64,000 nt of DNA from Flavobacterium quisquiliarum (GTDB taxonomy: Bacteria; Bacteroidota; Bacteroidia; Flavobacteriales; Flavobacteriaceae): contig NZ_WWEM01000040.1 of NCBI RefSeq assembly GCF_019308285.1, forward strand, positions 229,040-293,039, in the 5' to 3' direction. The translations under genes were made by a program, and so were the position numbers. Under the pieces are notes generated by a model. It was not told the origin of the DNA and did not search any database. It worked only from the letters and a program-made list of their open reading frames with translations. The first letter of the stretch is position 1. Every line of letters starts with the position of its first letter. This document shows positions 7,830 through 16,759 of the stretch, piece by piece.

Positions 7830-9521
7830 TTATCTAATCAATTTTCTGTATTTAATACGTTTTGGAGTTAAGTCACCACCAAGACGTTTCTTTTTATTTT
7901 CTTCATATTCTGTAAAACTTCCTTCAAAGAAATAAACTTCAGAATCTCCTTCAAAAGCTAAAATGTGCGTACAGATTCTATCTAAGAACCATCTGTCGTG
8001 AGAAATAATTACAGCACAACCAGCGAAATTTTCCAAACCTTCTTCAAGTGCACGAAGTGTATTTACGTCAAGGTCATTCGTAGGCTCATCCAGTAAAAGT
8101 ACGTTTCCTTCTTCTTTCAAAGTCATCGCCAAGTGTAAACGGTTACGCTCTCCACCAGACAACATGGATACTTTTTTGTTTTGCTCTCCGCCACCAAAGT
8201 TAAAACGTGATAAATAAGCTCTTGAGTTTACTTGCTTACCTCCCATCATAATCAATTCTTGACCATCAGCAAAATTTTCCCAAATCGATTTATTTGGATC
8301 AATATTAGCGTGAGACTGATCTACGTAAGCAATTTTAACTGTTTCACCAACCGTAAATTCACCGCTGTCAGTAGCTTGCTCTCCCATAATCATTTTGAAA
8401 ATAGTAGATTTACCAGCACCGTTTGGCCCGATGATTCCAACAATACCCGCTTGTGGTAAAGTAAAGTTCAAATTATCATATAGTAATTTATCACCAAAAG
8501 CTTTAGCTACATTTTTAGCTTCGATAACATTTGTTCCTAAACGAGGTCCATTCGGGATATAGATCTCTAGATTTTCATCTAGTTGTTTTTGATCTTCATT
8601 TAATAATTTATCGTAATTCTGTAAACGCGCTTTTTGTTTTGTCTGACGACCTTTTGCACCTTGACGAACCCACTCCAACTCACGCTCTAAAGTTTTTCTA
8701 CGTTTTGAAGCTACTTTTTCTTCCTGAGCCATACGGTTTGATTTTTGATCTAACCAAGAAGAATAGTTCCCTTTCCATGGAATACCTTCTCCTCTATCTA
8801 GTTCCAAAATCCATCCTGCAACGTTATCTAAGAAATAACGGTCGTGCGTTACAGCAATTACAGTTCCTGAATATTGTGCTAAATGTTGCTCCAACCAAAG
8901 AACTGACTCAGCATCTAAGTGGTTGGTAGGCTCATCTAAAAGCAATACATCTGGTTGTTGCAATAACAAACGACACAAAGCAACACGACGACGCTCACCT
9001 CCTGAAAGGTTTTTAATTGGCGTATCGCCATCTGGAGTACGCAACGCATCCATTGCAATTTCAAGTTTGGTATCGATTTCCCAAGCACCAAGAGCATCGA
9101 TTTTATCTTGCAATGCCGCTTGACGATCCATTAATTTATCCATTTTATCTGGATCTGAATAATTTTCTTCAAGACCAAATAAATCATTGATTTGGTTGTA
9201 TTCTTCTAAAACTGCCATAGTTTCTGCAGCTCCTTCACGAACAATTTCGATAACGGTTTTAGAATCATCAAGAATTGGTTCCTGCTCTAAATAACCTACA
9301 GTGTAACCTGGCTGAAAAACTACATCGCCCTGGTAATTTTTATCAACTCCTGCTATAATTTTTAAAAGAGAAGATTTTCCAGAACCATTAAGACCTAAAA
9401 TACCAATTTTTGCTCCATAAAAGAAACTCAAATAAATATTTTTAAGTACTGGTTTGTCTGCTCCTTGATAGGTTTTACTCAATTTTTGCATTGAGAAAAT
9501 TACTTTCTTATCGTCTGACAT
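7830..9521 (-). CDS. ettA: EttA-type ABC-F translation factor
   Basis: A 563-residue ABC-F ATPase with two nucleotide-binding domains and no membrane segments. Walker A motifs are GLNGSGKSS (about residue 43) and GPNGAGKST (about 366). Signature motifs are LSGGERRRVAL and LSGGERNRLHL, and Walker B is LLLDEPTNHLD and LLLDEPTNDLD. The basic linker WVRQGAKGRQTKQKAR between the domains is the P-site tRNA interaction motif region. EttA binds the ribosomal E site and gates the first elongation steps according to ADP/ATP. Length and the C-terminal YRKLIR ending match EttA rather than the resistance ABC-F groups. Confidence 0.93.
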   Translation of the reverse strand: MSDDKKVIFSMQKLSKTYQGADKPVLKNIYLSFFYGAKIGILGLNGSGKSSLLKIIAGVDKNYQGDVVFQPGYTVGYLEQEPILDDSKTVIEIVREGAAETMAVLEEYNQINDLFGLEENYSDPDKMDKLMDRQAALQDKIDALGAWEIDTKLEIAMDALRTPDGDTPIKNLSGGERRRVALCRLLLQQPDVLLLDEPTNHLDAESVLWLEQHLAQYSGTVIAVTHDRYFLDNVAGWILELDRGEGIPWKGNYSSWLDQKSNRMAQEEKVASKRRKTLERELEWVRQGAKGRQTKQKARLQNYDKLLNEDQKQLDENLEIYIPNGPRLGTNVIEAKNVAKAFGDKLLYDNLNFTLPQAGIVGIIGPNGAGKSTIFKMIMGEQATDSGEFTVGETVKIAYVDQSHANIDPNKSIWENFADGQELIMMGGKQVNSRAYLSRFNFGGGEQNKKVSMLSGGERNRLHLAMTLKEEGNVLLLDEPTNDLDVNTLRALEEGLENFAGCAVIISHDRWFLDRICTHILAFEGDSEVYFFEGSFTEYEENKKKRLGGDLTPKRIKYRKLIR

Positions 9522-9571
9522 TTTTTATTTTTAATTTTAATTATTTACTTTTTTATTGATATTGCAATATC

Positions 9572-9754
9572 TTAAACTCTACCTTTTAATGCATTAAAAA
9601 CCCATGCATTAGCTAAAAACCCAACTCCCACAGCTCCAAATCCCCAGCCTGAAACATCACTATATCTAAAAGCTCCAAGACCTATAAGTAAGAATCCCAT
9701 CAGTACCATTATAAAAGTTGCCCAACCTAAGACAGTATTTTTATTCATTCCCAT
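9572..9754 (-). CDS. Small CAL67264-family membrane protein
   Basis: A 60-residue protein made almost entirely of two hydrophobic stretches (about residues 8-27 and 34-55), joined by FRYSDVSGWGF. It begins MGMNKNTVLGWATF and ends NALKGRV. This matches a small flavobacterial membrane protein family named after its Gramella member, of unknown function. It sits between holA and ettA on the same strand. ATG 9754 is taken as the start; the second Met at residue 3 is also possible. Confidence 0.75.
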   Translation of the reverse strand: MGMNKNTVLGWATFIMVLMGFLLIGLGAFRYSDVSGWGFGAVGVGFLANAWVFNALKGRV

Positions 9755-9818
9755 AATTGTGTAATAATTTTAAAGTAGTAAAATTTTTAGAAACGCAAAT
9801 ATCGTGAATTTTAATGGC

Positions 9819-10823
9819 TTAATTAAATATTTTATACAGCATTTCTTTTAAGAGATCAGATTGCGGTAAAGCATTCGCTCCCACACCTTTACTTTTAATA
9901 TCAATATCCCGCAAAGCACCTACAATCTGACTTACCTTTCTCATTGGATAATTTTTTACCGCCAAATCATACTCTTTTAAAAAGAACGGATTTACACCAA
10001 GAACCGATGCTACATTTTTAGGATTTTTATCTTTTAATCCATGATATTTTAAAAGTTGCACAAAGAAACCAAAAACCAAACCTGTTGTCATAACCAATGG
10101 ATATTCTTTCGGATTATGAGCAAAGTTCTCTGCTATCTTATAAGCTCTCAATTGATTACGTTCACCAATTGCTTTTCGAAGTTCAAAAACATTATAATCT
10201 TTACTAAATCCAATATTTTCTTCAATATGTTCTGGAGTAATCATACTGCCTTTCGGCAAGATGATCTGAAGTTTTTCCAGTTCATTATTGATTTTACTCA
10301 AATCTGTTCCTAAAAATTCAACGAGCATAGCATTTGCCTTGGGGTCAATTGTATATTTTTTTCCAGCCAATACCCGTTTAATCCAATCTCCTACCTGATT
10401 TTCGTATAACTTTTTACTTTCATAAACAACGCCTTTCTGTGCTAATAGTTTAGTAACCTTTTTACGTTTGTCAAGTGTCTTATATTTATAACAAAAAACC
10501 AAAACAGTAGTCTGCATCGGATTATCAACATAAGATTCTATTTTATCAATTGTTCGAGATAATTCTTGGGCTTCTTTTACAATAACCACCTGACGATCAG
10601 CCATCATCGGATAGCGCTTGGCCGTTGAAACAATATCATCTATAGAAACATCTCTTCCGTATAAAACCGTCTGATTAAAACCTTTTTCTTCTTCGGCTAA
10701 AATATTTCCTTCAATATATTCGGATAACTTATCTATATAATAAGGTTCTTCACCCATTAAAAAATAAATTGGTTTAATATCTCCAGCTTTAATATCGTTG
10801 ACAATTTTAATTACTTCGTCCAT
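9819..10823 (-). CDS. holA: DNA polymerase III subunit delta
   Basis: A 334-residue AAA+-related clamp-loader subunit. Recognisable parts are the N-terminal KPIYFLMGEEPYYIDKLSEY, the strand VIVKEAQELS, VLVFCYKYKTLDKRKK in the central region, and the C-terminal helical collar with SDLLKEMLYKIF. Delta opens the beta sliding clamp for loading at primed sites. Length is normal for the family (about 330-345). The HsdR-N-like gene diverges from its start across about 70 bases. Confidence 0.9.
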   Translation of the reverse strand: MDEVIKIVNDIKAGDIKPIYFLMGEEPYYIDKLSEYIEGNILAEEEKGFNQTVLYGRDVSIDDIVSTAKRYPMMADRQVVIVKEAQELSRTIDKIESYVDNPMQTTVLVFCYKYKTLDKRKKVTKLLAQKGVVYESKKLYENQVGDWIKRVLAGKKYTIDPKANAMLVEFLGTDLSKINNELEKLQIILPKGSMITPEHIEENIGFSKDYNVFELRKAIGERNQLRAYKIAENFAHNPKEYPLVMTTGLVFGFFVQLLKYHGLKDKNPKNVASVLGVNPFFLKEYDLAVKNYPMRKVSQIVGALRDIDIKSKGVGANALPQSDLLKEMLYKIFN

Positions 10824-10893
10824 TTATTTTTTTGTTTCAAGTTTAAAGTTTCAAGTTGGTTTGAAACAAAAAACTATTTTCTATTTTTGCTTT

Positions 10894-11346
10894 ATGCTTA
10901 AACTTAATTTCCCTGCTTATACTTTCCGATTCAAAAATAGCGAAAATAAAGTCTCTATTTTTGATGAAATCAGGAAAAAATTTATAATTCTTACGCCTGA
11001 AGAATGGGTTCGTCAACACGTTGTTCATTTTTTAATGCATGAAAAAAAATATCCTAAATCTTTAATTAATGTAGAGAAAGTTTTAACTGTCAATGGATTA
11101 CGAAAACGATATGATGTAGTCGTATTTAATCCAGATGGTACTATACACATACTTGTAGAGTGCAAAGCACCCGAAGTTAAAATCTCTCAGGCAACTTTTG
11201 ATCAAATTGCTCGTTATAATATGACAATGCAGGCACGGTTTTTGAATGTCACAAACGGACTAAACCATTTTTATTGTCAAATGGATTTTGAAAACGAAAG
11301 ATATGAGTTTTTAAGAAACCTGCCTGACTATAAAGAAAACCATTAA
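10894..11346 (+). CDS. Orphan HsdR N-terminal (PD-(D/E)XK-like) domain protein
   Basis: A 150-residue protein starting at ATG 10894; the longer frame from 10798 overlaps holA and the repeat-rich leader and is not credible. It corresponds to the N-terminal nuclease domain of type I restriction HsdR. It has an Asp in RKRYDVVVFNPDG and, after a beta hairpin, the ECKAP motif (E-x-K), followed by QIARYNMTMQARFLNVTNG. No helicase part and no hsdM/hsdS gene is nearby, so it is not a restriction enzyme subunit in the usual sense. Its place divergent from holA suggests a housekeeping nuclease-fold protein. Confidence 0.82.
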   Translation: MLKLNFPAYTFRFKNSENKVSIFDEIRKKFIILTPEEWVRQHVVHFLMHEKKYPKSLINVEKVLTVNGLRKRYDVVVFNPDGTIHILVECKAPEVKISQATFDQIARYNMTMQARFLNVTNGLNHFYCQMDFENERYEFLRNLPDYKENH

Positions 11347-11362
11347 AAATAAATAATTAAAG

Positions 11363-11370
11363 TACTTTTG
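11363..11370 (+). promoter_or_regulatory. TAnnTTTG box overlapping the glycosyltransferase start
   Basis: TACTTTTG matches the -7 consensus exactly, yet its last three bases are the TTG that must serve as start codon. If it is a real promoter, transcription would begin inside the gene. It may instead be chance or part of an unusual leaderless arrangement. Confidence 0.3.
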
Positions 11371-12387
11371 GATAAGATAGCAGTTGTCATTTTAAATTGG
11401 AACGGAGTAAAATTGCTAGAGCAGTTTTTACCATCTGTTATTCAGTTTTCAGAAGACGCGACAATTTACGTTGCAGATAATGACTCTACAGATAATTCAG
11501 TTGAATTTGTTCAACAAAATTTCCCTACAATTAAAATTGTAAAAAATACTGGCAATCATGGCTTTGCAAAAGGTTATAATGATGCCTTGAAACACATTGA
11601 TGCTGAAATTTATGCATTAGTAAATTCAGATATTGAAGTTACCGAAAACTGGCTTAAACCAATTCTTGAAACTTTTGAAAATGAAAAACAAACTGCTATT
11701 ATCCAGCCTAAAATCCTTGATTTTAAAAACAAGGAAAATTTCGAATATGCTGGAGCCGCAGGTGGTTTCATTGATAAATATGGCTTTCCTTTCTGCAGGG
11801 GACGAATTTTCGAAACGTTAGAAAAAGATAACGGCCAATACGATGATAACAGTGAATTGTTCTGGGCGTCTGGTGCTTGTTTCTTCATCAGAAAAAAAGT
11901 TTATCACGAATTAGGAGGGTTTGATGAAAGCTTTTTTGCACATCAGGAAGAAATAGATTTATGCTGGAGAGCCGCTAACGAAGGTCATATTATTAAGTAT
12001 AATTATCAATCTTTGGTTTACCATGTTGGAGGAGCAACTTTACAACAAGGAAATCCCAAAAAAACGTATCTGAATTTTAGAAATTCATTATTAATGCTTG
12101 TCAAAAATCTGCCAAAAAGAGGATTATTCTGGGTAATTTTCTTCCGTATGGTTTTAGACGGTATTGCAGGTATCCGTTTTCTTACACAAGGTAAAATCGG
12201 ACATACTTTTGCTATTTTAAAGGCACATTTTTCATTTTATTGCTTATCTTTAAAATATCTCGAAAAACGAAAAGAATTTCAGATTCAGCAATACTATATG
12301 GTAAAAAGCATCGTTTTCCTTTACTATATCAGGAAAATGACCTTATTTAAAGAAATCTTTAACAGTATTCAAAATATTAAAAACTAA
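11368..12387 (+). CDS. Family 2 glycosyltransferase
   Basis: A 339-residue GT2 enzyme of the GT-A fold. It opens with the nucleotide-sugar strand IAVVILNWNG and has VADNDSTDNS about 25 residues later. Then come ALVNSDIEVTENWL with the metal-binding D-x-D-like position, ASGACFFIRKKVYHELGGFDE, and the ED-type HQEEIDLCWRA. It resembles rhamnosyl- or other sugar-transferases of surface polysaccharide synthesis, but donor and acceptor cannot be told from sequence. The start is odd: no ATG precedes the conserved IAVVILNWNG, an upstream stop closes the frame at 11350, and TTG 11368 is the only codon that fits. The C-terminal third is hydrophobic and may lie on the membrane. Confidence 0.88.
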   Translation: MDKIAVVILNWNGVKLLEQFLPSVIQFSEDATIYVADNDSTDNSVEFVQQNFPTIKIVKNTGNHGFAKGYNDALKHIDAEIYALVNSDIEVTENWLKPILETFENEKQTAIIQPKILDFKNKENFEYAGAAGGFIDKYGFPFCRGRIFETLEKDNGQYDDNSELFWASGACFFIRKKVYHELGGFDESFFAHQEEIDLCWRAANEGHIIKYNYQSLVYHVGGATLQQGNPKKTYLNFRNSLLMLVKNLPKRGLFWVIFFRMVLDGIAGIRFLTQGKIGHTFAILKAHFSFYCLSLKYLEKRKEFQIQQYYMVKSIVFLYYIRKMTLFKEIFNSIQNIKN

Positions 12388-12419
12388 ATTTGTAATCAAG
12401 TCTAATTAAAATTAAATTT

Positions 12420-13253
12420 ATGAGAAAAATAGTTATCGCACTATCAGTATTAATGGCCCTAACATCATGTGTTTCTAAAAAGAAATATGCGGAATTAGAA
12501 GCTAAAAACAAAGAGACTCAAGATTTGTTAAACTCTTGTACTGTAAAATTAAATACGTGCTTAGAAGAAAAAGCTGGATTAGCTGCAACAGCTGAAAGCT
12601 ACAAACAACATAATCAAGACTTAATCAACAGTTCAAAAGATTTAACAATCTTAACAACTAAAGGTGCTGAAAACCTAGAAAAATCTCTTGAAAGCTTAAA
12701 AGAAAAAGATTTAAAAATCTCTAGACTTCAGGATGCTTTAACTAAAAAAGACAGTGTTACTTTAGCATTAGTTACAAGCTTGAAAGGAGCAGTTGGAATC
12801 AACGATCCAGACATCGAAATCAATGTTGAAAAAGGAGTTGTATTCATCTCTATAGCTGATAAATTATTATTCAAAAGCGGAAGCTATGATGTAAGTGACA
12901 AAGCTAAAACTGTATTAGCTAAGGTTGCTAAAGTTGTAAATGATAAACCTGATTTCGAATGTATGGTTGAAGGACACACTGATAATGTACCATACAAAAG
13001 CAATGGAATTATCTTAGACAACTGGGATTTAAGTGTTAAACGTTCTACTTCTATCGTTCGTGTATTAACAAACGATCTTGGTGTTAACCCTGCTAAATTA
13101 ATTGCTGCAGGTAGAAGCTCTTATGTACCATTAGTTGCTAATGATACTGCTGAAGACAAAGCTCGTAACAGAAGAACACGTATCGTAGTTATGCCGAAAA
13201 TCGATCAATTCTATGATATGATTGAAAAAGAAATGAAAAAACAAGCTAAATAA
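12420..13253 (+). CDS. OmpA-family peptidoglycan-anchoring lipoprotein
   Basis: A 277-residue protein. The signal peptide MRKIVIALSVLMALTSC ends in a lipobox, with Cys at residue 17 as the lipidated residue. Residues 25-120 form a long alpha-helical, probably coiled-coil stretch. The C-terminal 130 residues are an OmpA domain, with FKSGSYDVSDKA, VEGHTDNVPYKS, NWDLSVKRS and the closing AEDKARNRRTRIVVMP. It should sit in the outer membrane with the C-terminal domain bound to peptidoglycan, tethering the envelope. A strong terminator follows, so it is transcribed alone or at the end of the unit. Confidence 0.92.
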   Translation: MRKIVIALSVLMALTSCVSKKKYAELEAKNKETQDLLNSCTVKLNTCLEEKAGLAATAESYKQHNQDLINSSKDLTILTTKGAENLEKSLESLKEKDLKISRLQDALTKKDSVTLALVTSLKGAVGINDPDIEINVEKGVVFISIADKLLFKSGSYDVSDKAKTVLAKVAKVVNDKPDFECMVEGHTDNVPYKSNGIILDNWDLSVKRSTSIVRVLTNDLGVNPAKLIAAGRSSYVPLVANDTAEDKARNRRTRIVVMPKIDQFYDMIEKEMKKQAK

Positions 13254-13278
13254 TTCTTGTTTAGATTTTATAAAACAG

Positions 13279-13307
13279 AAAAAGCAGGTCAATTGACCTG
13301 CTTTTTT
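13279..13307 (+). terminator. Rho-independent terminator after the OmpA gene
   Basis: AAAAAGCAGGTC and GACCTGCTTTTTT form a stem around AATT, ending in a T-run, 26 bases after the stop codon. Confidence 0.9.
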
Positions 13308-13409
13308 GTATTCTAAAAAGAATAAAAAGTATTTTAGATAACTAACTAAATTTTAACTGTAATAAAGTTAGTCATTATTTTTTTAAGTTTATACAATTAA
13401 AGTATTTAT

Positions 13410-14030
13410 TTACAAAATATCAATATCGCCCTTCCCTTCTCTTACAATAACAGGTTCATGCTCAGAAAGATCAATAATTGTTGAACCAACGTTATCTCCA
13501 TAACCTCCATCAATCACCATATCAACAAGATGTTGCCACTTTTCGAAAATTAACTCCGGATCTGTAGTATATTCAATTACATCATCTTCATCACGAATAG
13601 AAGTAGAAACTACTGGATTTCCTAACTGGCGCACAATTTCTAAAATGATATTATTGTCTGGAACACGAATACCAACCGTAGTTTTCTTTTTAAACTCTCT
13701 TGGCAAATTATTATTTCCTGGCAAAATAAAAGTATACGGGCCTGGCAAAGCTCTTTTCAAAATTTTAAAAGTTGATGTATCAATCTGACGCACATAATCT
13801 GATAAATTGCTCAAATCATGACAAATAAATGAAAAATTTGCTTTCTCTAACTTAACACCTTTTATTTTTGCAATTTTTTCTAAAGCTCTTGAATTGGTAA
13901 TATCACAGCCTAAACCATAAACTGTATCGGTTGGATAAATAACCAATCCACCATTCTGAAGCACTTTTACCACTTTTGCAATTGCAGCTTCACTTGGCTT
14001 ATCTGGGTATATTTTTATAAATTCGGCCAT
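13410..14030 (-). CDS. L-threonylcarbamoyladenylate synthase (Sua5/YrdC/YciO family)
   Basis: A 206-residue protein made of one YrdC-like domain. It has GGLVIYPTDTVYGLGCD near residue 28, the basic IKGVKLEKANFSFICHD segment, PGPYTFILPG, and the closing STIIDLSEHEPVIVREGKG. The family makes threonylcarbamoyl-AMP from threonine, bicarbonate and ATP for the t6A tRNA modification completed by the TsaBDE complex. It lacks the second Sua5 domain, so it is of the short TsaC/YciO type. The YciO side branch cannot be excluded: the KR-S-TN signature is modified here to a KLEKANFSF form. Confidence 0.82.
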   Translation of the reverse strand: MAEFIKIYPDKPSEAAIAKVVKVLQNGGLVIYPTDTVYGLGCDITNSRALEKIAKIKGVKLEKANFSFICHDLSNLSDYVRQIDTSTFKILKRALPGPYTFILPGNNNLPREFKKKTTVGIRVPDNNIILEIVRQLGNPVVSTSIRDEDDVIEYTTDPELIFEKWQHLVDMVIDGGYGDNVGSTIIDLSEHEPVIVREGKGDIDIL

Positions 14031-14128
14031 TTTGTTTTTTTTTTATTTAAAGTTAGGTTTGTTTCGAGTTAAGAACATTACACTTTTAAAATTTCATATT
14101 TCATATTTATCGCATAATAATTAAAAGA

Positions 14129-16465
14129 TTATCCGATAACATCTAATTTAGCAAATCTTAAAAGTAATTTCTTAATTCCACCAACTTCAAATTTTATTTC
14201 TGCTTTTCTATCTGCACCAACACCTTCCATATTAACAACTTCGCCTTTCCCAAAACGTTCATGCATTACAATATTTCCAATGGTCAATTTACTATCAAAC
14301 AAGTTTGATGCACTTGTATTTGGATTAGTTCCTGCAACAGGCTTTAATTTTCTAATATTAAGATCCGGTTTCGGATTATTATCTGTAATATTTTTAGGAG
14401 GAGTTCCTGCAACAGGTTTGTTTAATCTTAATTTAGATTTGTCAACGTCTCCAAAAATATCGCCATCGATTGGCGACTTATAGCGGTAATTGGTTTCTGC
14501 AGGAGTTAGATATTCCAAATATTGATCTTCAATCTCCTCAATAAATCTTGAAGGTTCGCTATCTGTTAGTTTTCCCCAACGGTAACGTGATTGTGCATAA
14601 GTCAAATACGCCTGATGTTCTGCTCTTGTTAAAGCTACATAAAATAATCGACGCTCTTCTTCCAATTCACTTCTCGTACTCATACTCATTGCACTTGGAA
14701 ACAAATCTTCTTCCATACCCACCACAAAGACGTGAGGAAACTCCAATCCTTTTGCTAAGTGAATGGTCATTAAAGCTACACGATCATCGTCATTTGTATC
14801 TTTATCTAAATCTGTTGCTAAAGCTACATCTTCCATAAACTCAGAAAGCGCACCTCTTGCTCCGTCAATTTCTCTTTGTCCTTCCGTAAAATCTTTAATA
14901 CCGTTCAAAAGTTCTTCGATATTCTGAATCTTTGCCATTCCTTCCGGAGTCGCATCTTTCTTCAATTCCTGAACCAAACCAGTTTTCTTGGCAACGTGAT
15001 CCGTAATATAAAAGGCATCCTGATTTTGATCAATTACCTGAAAACTCTGAATCATCGTCACAAAATCTTTTAATTTGTTTTTTGTTCCAGCGTTTAATTT
15101 CAAGTCTATTTTATCAATATTCACCATTACTTCCCAAATCGAACGTTTGTAATGATTAGCCGCAATAGTTAATTTTTCTACAGTTGTATCTCCAATTCCA
15201 CGCGCTGGATAATTAATCACACGAATTAATGCTTCTTCATCTTTCGGATTTAAAACCAAACGCAGATAACACAAAACATCTTTAATTTCTTTACGCTGGT
15301 AGAATGATAATCCTCCATAAATTCTATACGGAATATCGCGTTTTCTTAAGGCGTCCTCCATCGCACGTGACTGCGCATTGGTACGATACAAAATTGCAAA
15401 AGATCCATTATGCAATTGATGCTGCATTTTTTGCTCAAAAATGGTACTCGCAACAAAACGTCCTTCTTCAGCATCTGTCAAACTTCTGTGAACTTTAATT
15501 TTTGGTCCAAATTCGTTTGCTGTCCAAACTACTTTATCCAGTTTGGTTTTATTATGCTCCATAACGGTATTGGCCGCTTCCACAATATTTCGCGTTGAAC
15601 GATAATTCTGCTCTAAACGGAACATTATTACACCTTCATAATCTTTCTGGAAGTTCAAAATATTATTAATATTCGCACCACGGAAAGCATAAATACTCTG
15701 TGCATCATCTCCAACCACGCAAATATTCTGAAACCTATCTGATAAAGCTCTAACAATCAAATACTGAGAGTGGTTCGTATCTTGGTACTCATCAACCAGA
15801 ATATAACGAAAACGATCCTGATATTTAGCTAAAACTTCTGGGAATCGATTCAATAATTCATTGGTTTTCAACAACAAATCATCAAAATCCATTGCTCCAG
15901 CTTTGAAACAGCGCTCTACATACTGCTGATAAATTTCTCCCAATCTTGGTCTTTTAGCCATTGCATCGGCTTCAACCAATTCCGGATTATTAAAGTACGC
16001 TTTAACCGTAATCAAACTGTTCTTATAATTAGATATACGACCCAGAATTTGCTTTGGTTTATAAATATCACGATCCAGCTGCATTTCTTTAATAATTGAA
16101 GAAATTAATCTCGCTGAATCCTGAGAATCGTAAATGGTAAAATTGGAAGGATATCCCAAATGATCTGATTCTGCTCGAAGAATACGCGCAAAAATCGAGT
16201 GAAAAGTTCCCATCCAAAGATTTTTTGCCTCACTCGCACCTACAATATCCGAAATCCTGTGTTTCATCTCGCGGGCTGCTTTATTGGTAAAAGTAAGCGA
16301 CAAAATGTTGAAAGCATCAATTCCTTGAGCCATCAAATAGGCAATCCTAATTGTTAAAACTCGGGTTTTTCCCGAACCTGCACCAGCAATAATAATCATT
16401 GGCCCGTCTTTCTTTAAAACAGGTGCTCTTTGTGCTTCGTTGAGCTGGTCAATATATTTCTGCAT
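14129..16465 (-). CDS. UvrD/PcrA-type superfamily 1 DNA helicase
   Basis: A 778-residue SF1A helicase. Motifs in order are GAGSGKTRVL (Walker A, about residue 28), LTFTNKAAREM, MGTFHSIFARILR, LVDEYQDTNHSQ (Walker B, about 220), VVGDDAQSIYAFRGA, LEQNYRSTRNI, VALMTIHLAKGLEFPHVFVVGMEE, and RRLFYVALTRAEHQAYLTYA. The C-terminal tail carries a Pro/Asn-rich linker and a Tudor-like module (GNIVMHERFGKGEVVNMEGVG) that in PcrA/UvrD contacts RNA polymerase. It unwinds DNA in nucleotide excision repair and replication restart. Whether to name it uvrD or pcrA is arbitrary here. Confidence 0.93.
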   Translation of the reverse strand: MQKYIDQLNEAQRAPVLKKDGPMIIIAGAGSGKTRVLTIRIAYLMAQGIDAFNILSLTFTNKAAREMKHRISDIVGASEAKNLWMGTFHSIFARILRAESDHLGYPSNFTIYDSQDSARLISSIIKEMQLDRDIYKPKQILGRISNYKNSLITVKAYFNNPELVEADAMAKRPRLGEIYQQYVERCFKAGAMDFDDLLLKTNELLNRFPEVLAKYQDRFRYILVDEYQDTNHSQYLIVRALSDRFQNICVVGDDAQSIYAFRGANINNILNFQKDYEGVIMFRLEQNYRSTRNIVEAANTVMEHNKTKLDKVVWTANEFGPKIKVHRSLTDAEEGRFVASTIFEQKMQHQLHNGSFAILYRTNAQSRAMEDALRKRDIPYRIYGGLSFYQRKEIKDVLCYLRLVLNPKDEEALIRVINYPARGIGDTTVEKLTIAANHYKRSIWEVMVNIDKIDLKLNAGTKNKLKDFVTMIQSFQVIDQNQDAFYITDHVAKKTGLVQELKKDATPEGMAKIQNIEELLNGIKDFTEGQREIDGARGALSEFMEDVALATDLDKDTNDDDRVALMTIHLAKGLEFPHVFVVGMEEDLFPSAMSMSTRSELEEERRLFYVALTRAEHQAYLTYAQSRYRWGKLTDSEPSRFIEEIEDQYLEYLTPAETNYRYKSPIDGDIFGDVDKSKLRLNKPVAGTPPKNITDNNPKPDLNIRKLKPVAGTNPNTSASNLFDSKLTIGNIVMHERFGKGEVVNMEGVGADRKAEIKFEVGGIKKLLLRFAKLDVIG

Positions 16466-16532
16466 GTAATTTTTCTCCTTTTATGCAAAATTAAGAATTA
16501 AAAAAGAAAGTTCCTAAGATACTATTCAAAGG

Positions 16533-16570
16533 TTCTAAGATACTGAGACGCTAAGGTTCTAAGTTTTTTT
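16533..16570. repeat. Dispersed repeat CTAAGATACTGAGAC..., copy 1
   Basis: The stretch TCTAAGATACTGAGACGCTA continues into AGGTTCTAAGTTTTTTT. The same sequence with two or three changes occurs at 41222-41258, beside an unrelated gene. It is non-coding. Confidence 0.7.
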
Positions 16571-16576
16571 GAAGCC

Positions 16577-16691
16577 AAACAATAGGCGTTTTTCTTAACA
16601 TGGATTCCCGCTTTCGGCTTTATCTCTCCTCCCGATTATCATCGGGATACGAGGATATCGCCTCTATCGGGGCTAGATTTAAACAATAGGC
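16577..16691. repeat. Eleven-base direct repeats flanking a small hairpin
   Basis: AAACAATAGGC occurs at 16577-16587 and again at 16681-16691. Between them lies a G/C-richer segment with the palindrome TCCCGAT-TATC-ATCGGGA at 16630-16647. The arrangement could be a tiny mobile palindrome with a target duplication, or chance. Confidence 0.45.
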
Positions 16692-16730
16692 TTTTCCAAA
16701 ACAATTTGAAAGAAAAAACTTAAAATTACT

Positions 16731-16759
16731 TATATTTACAAAAATTATATAATTGTAAA
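16731..16759 (+). promoter_or_regulatory. Promoter/operator of the RelE-like toxin gene
   Basis: TATATTTA at 16731-16738 resembles the -7 box. It is overlapped by an inverted repeat, TTTACAA (16735-16741) and TTGTAAA (16753-16759), that runs into the start codon. A protein bound there would block transcription. Confidence 0.45.

Noticed and set aside
8232..9123. Several 66-132-residue frames antisense to ettA
   Set aside because: They mirror the strongly conserved ABC-F coding sequence and show no domain of their own.
10798..10893. N-terminal extension of the HsdR-N gene
   Set aside because: The extra 32 residues overlap the holA start and come from heptad-repeat DNA; ATG 10894 fits the family.
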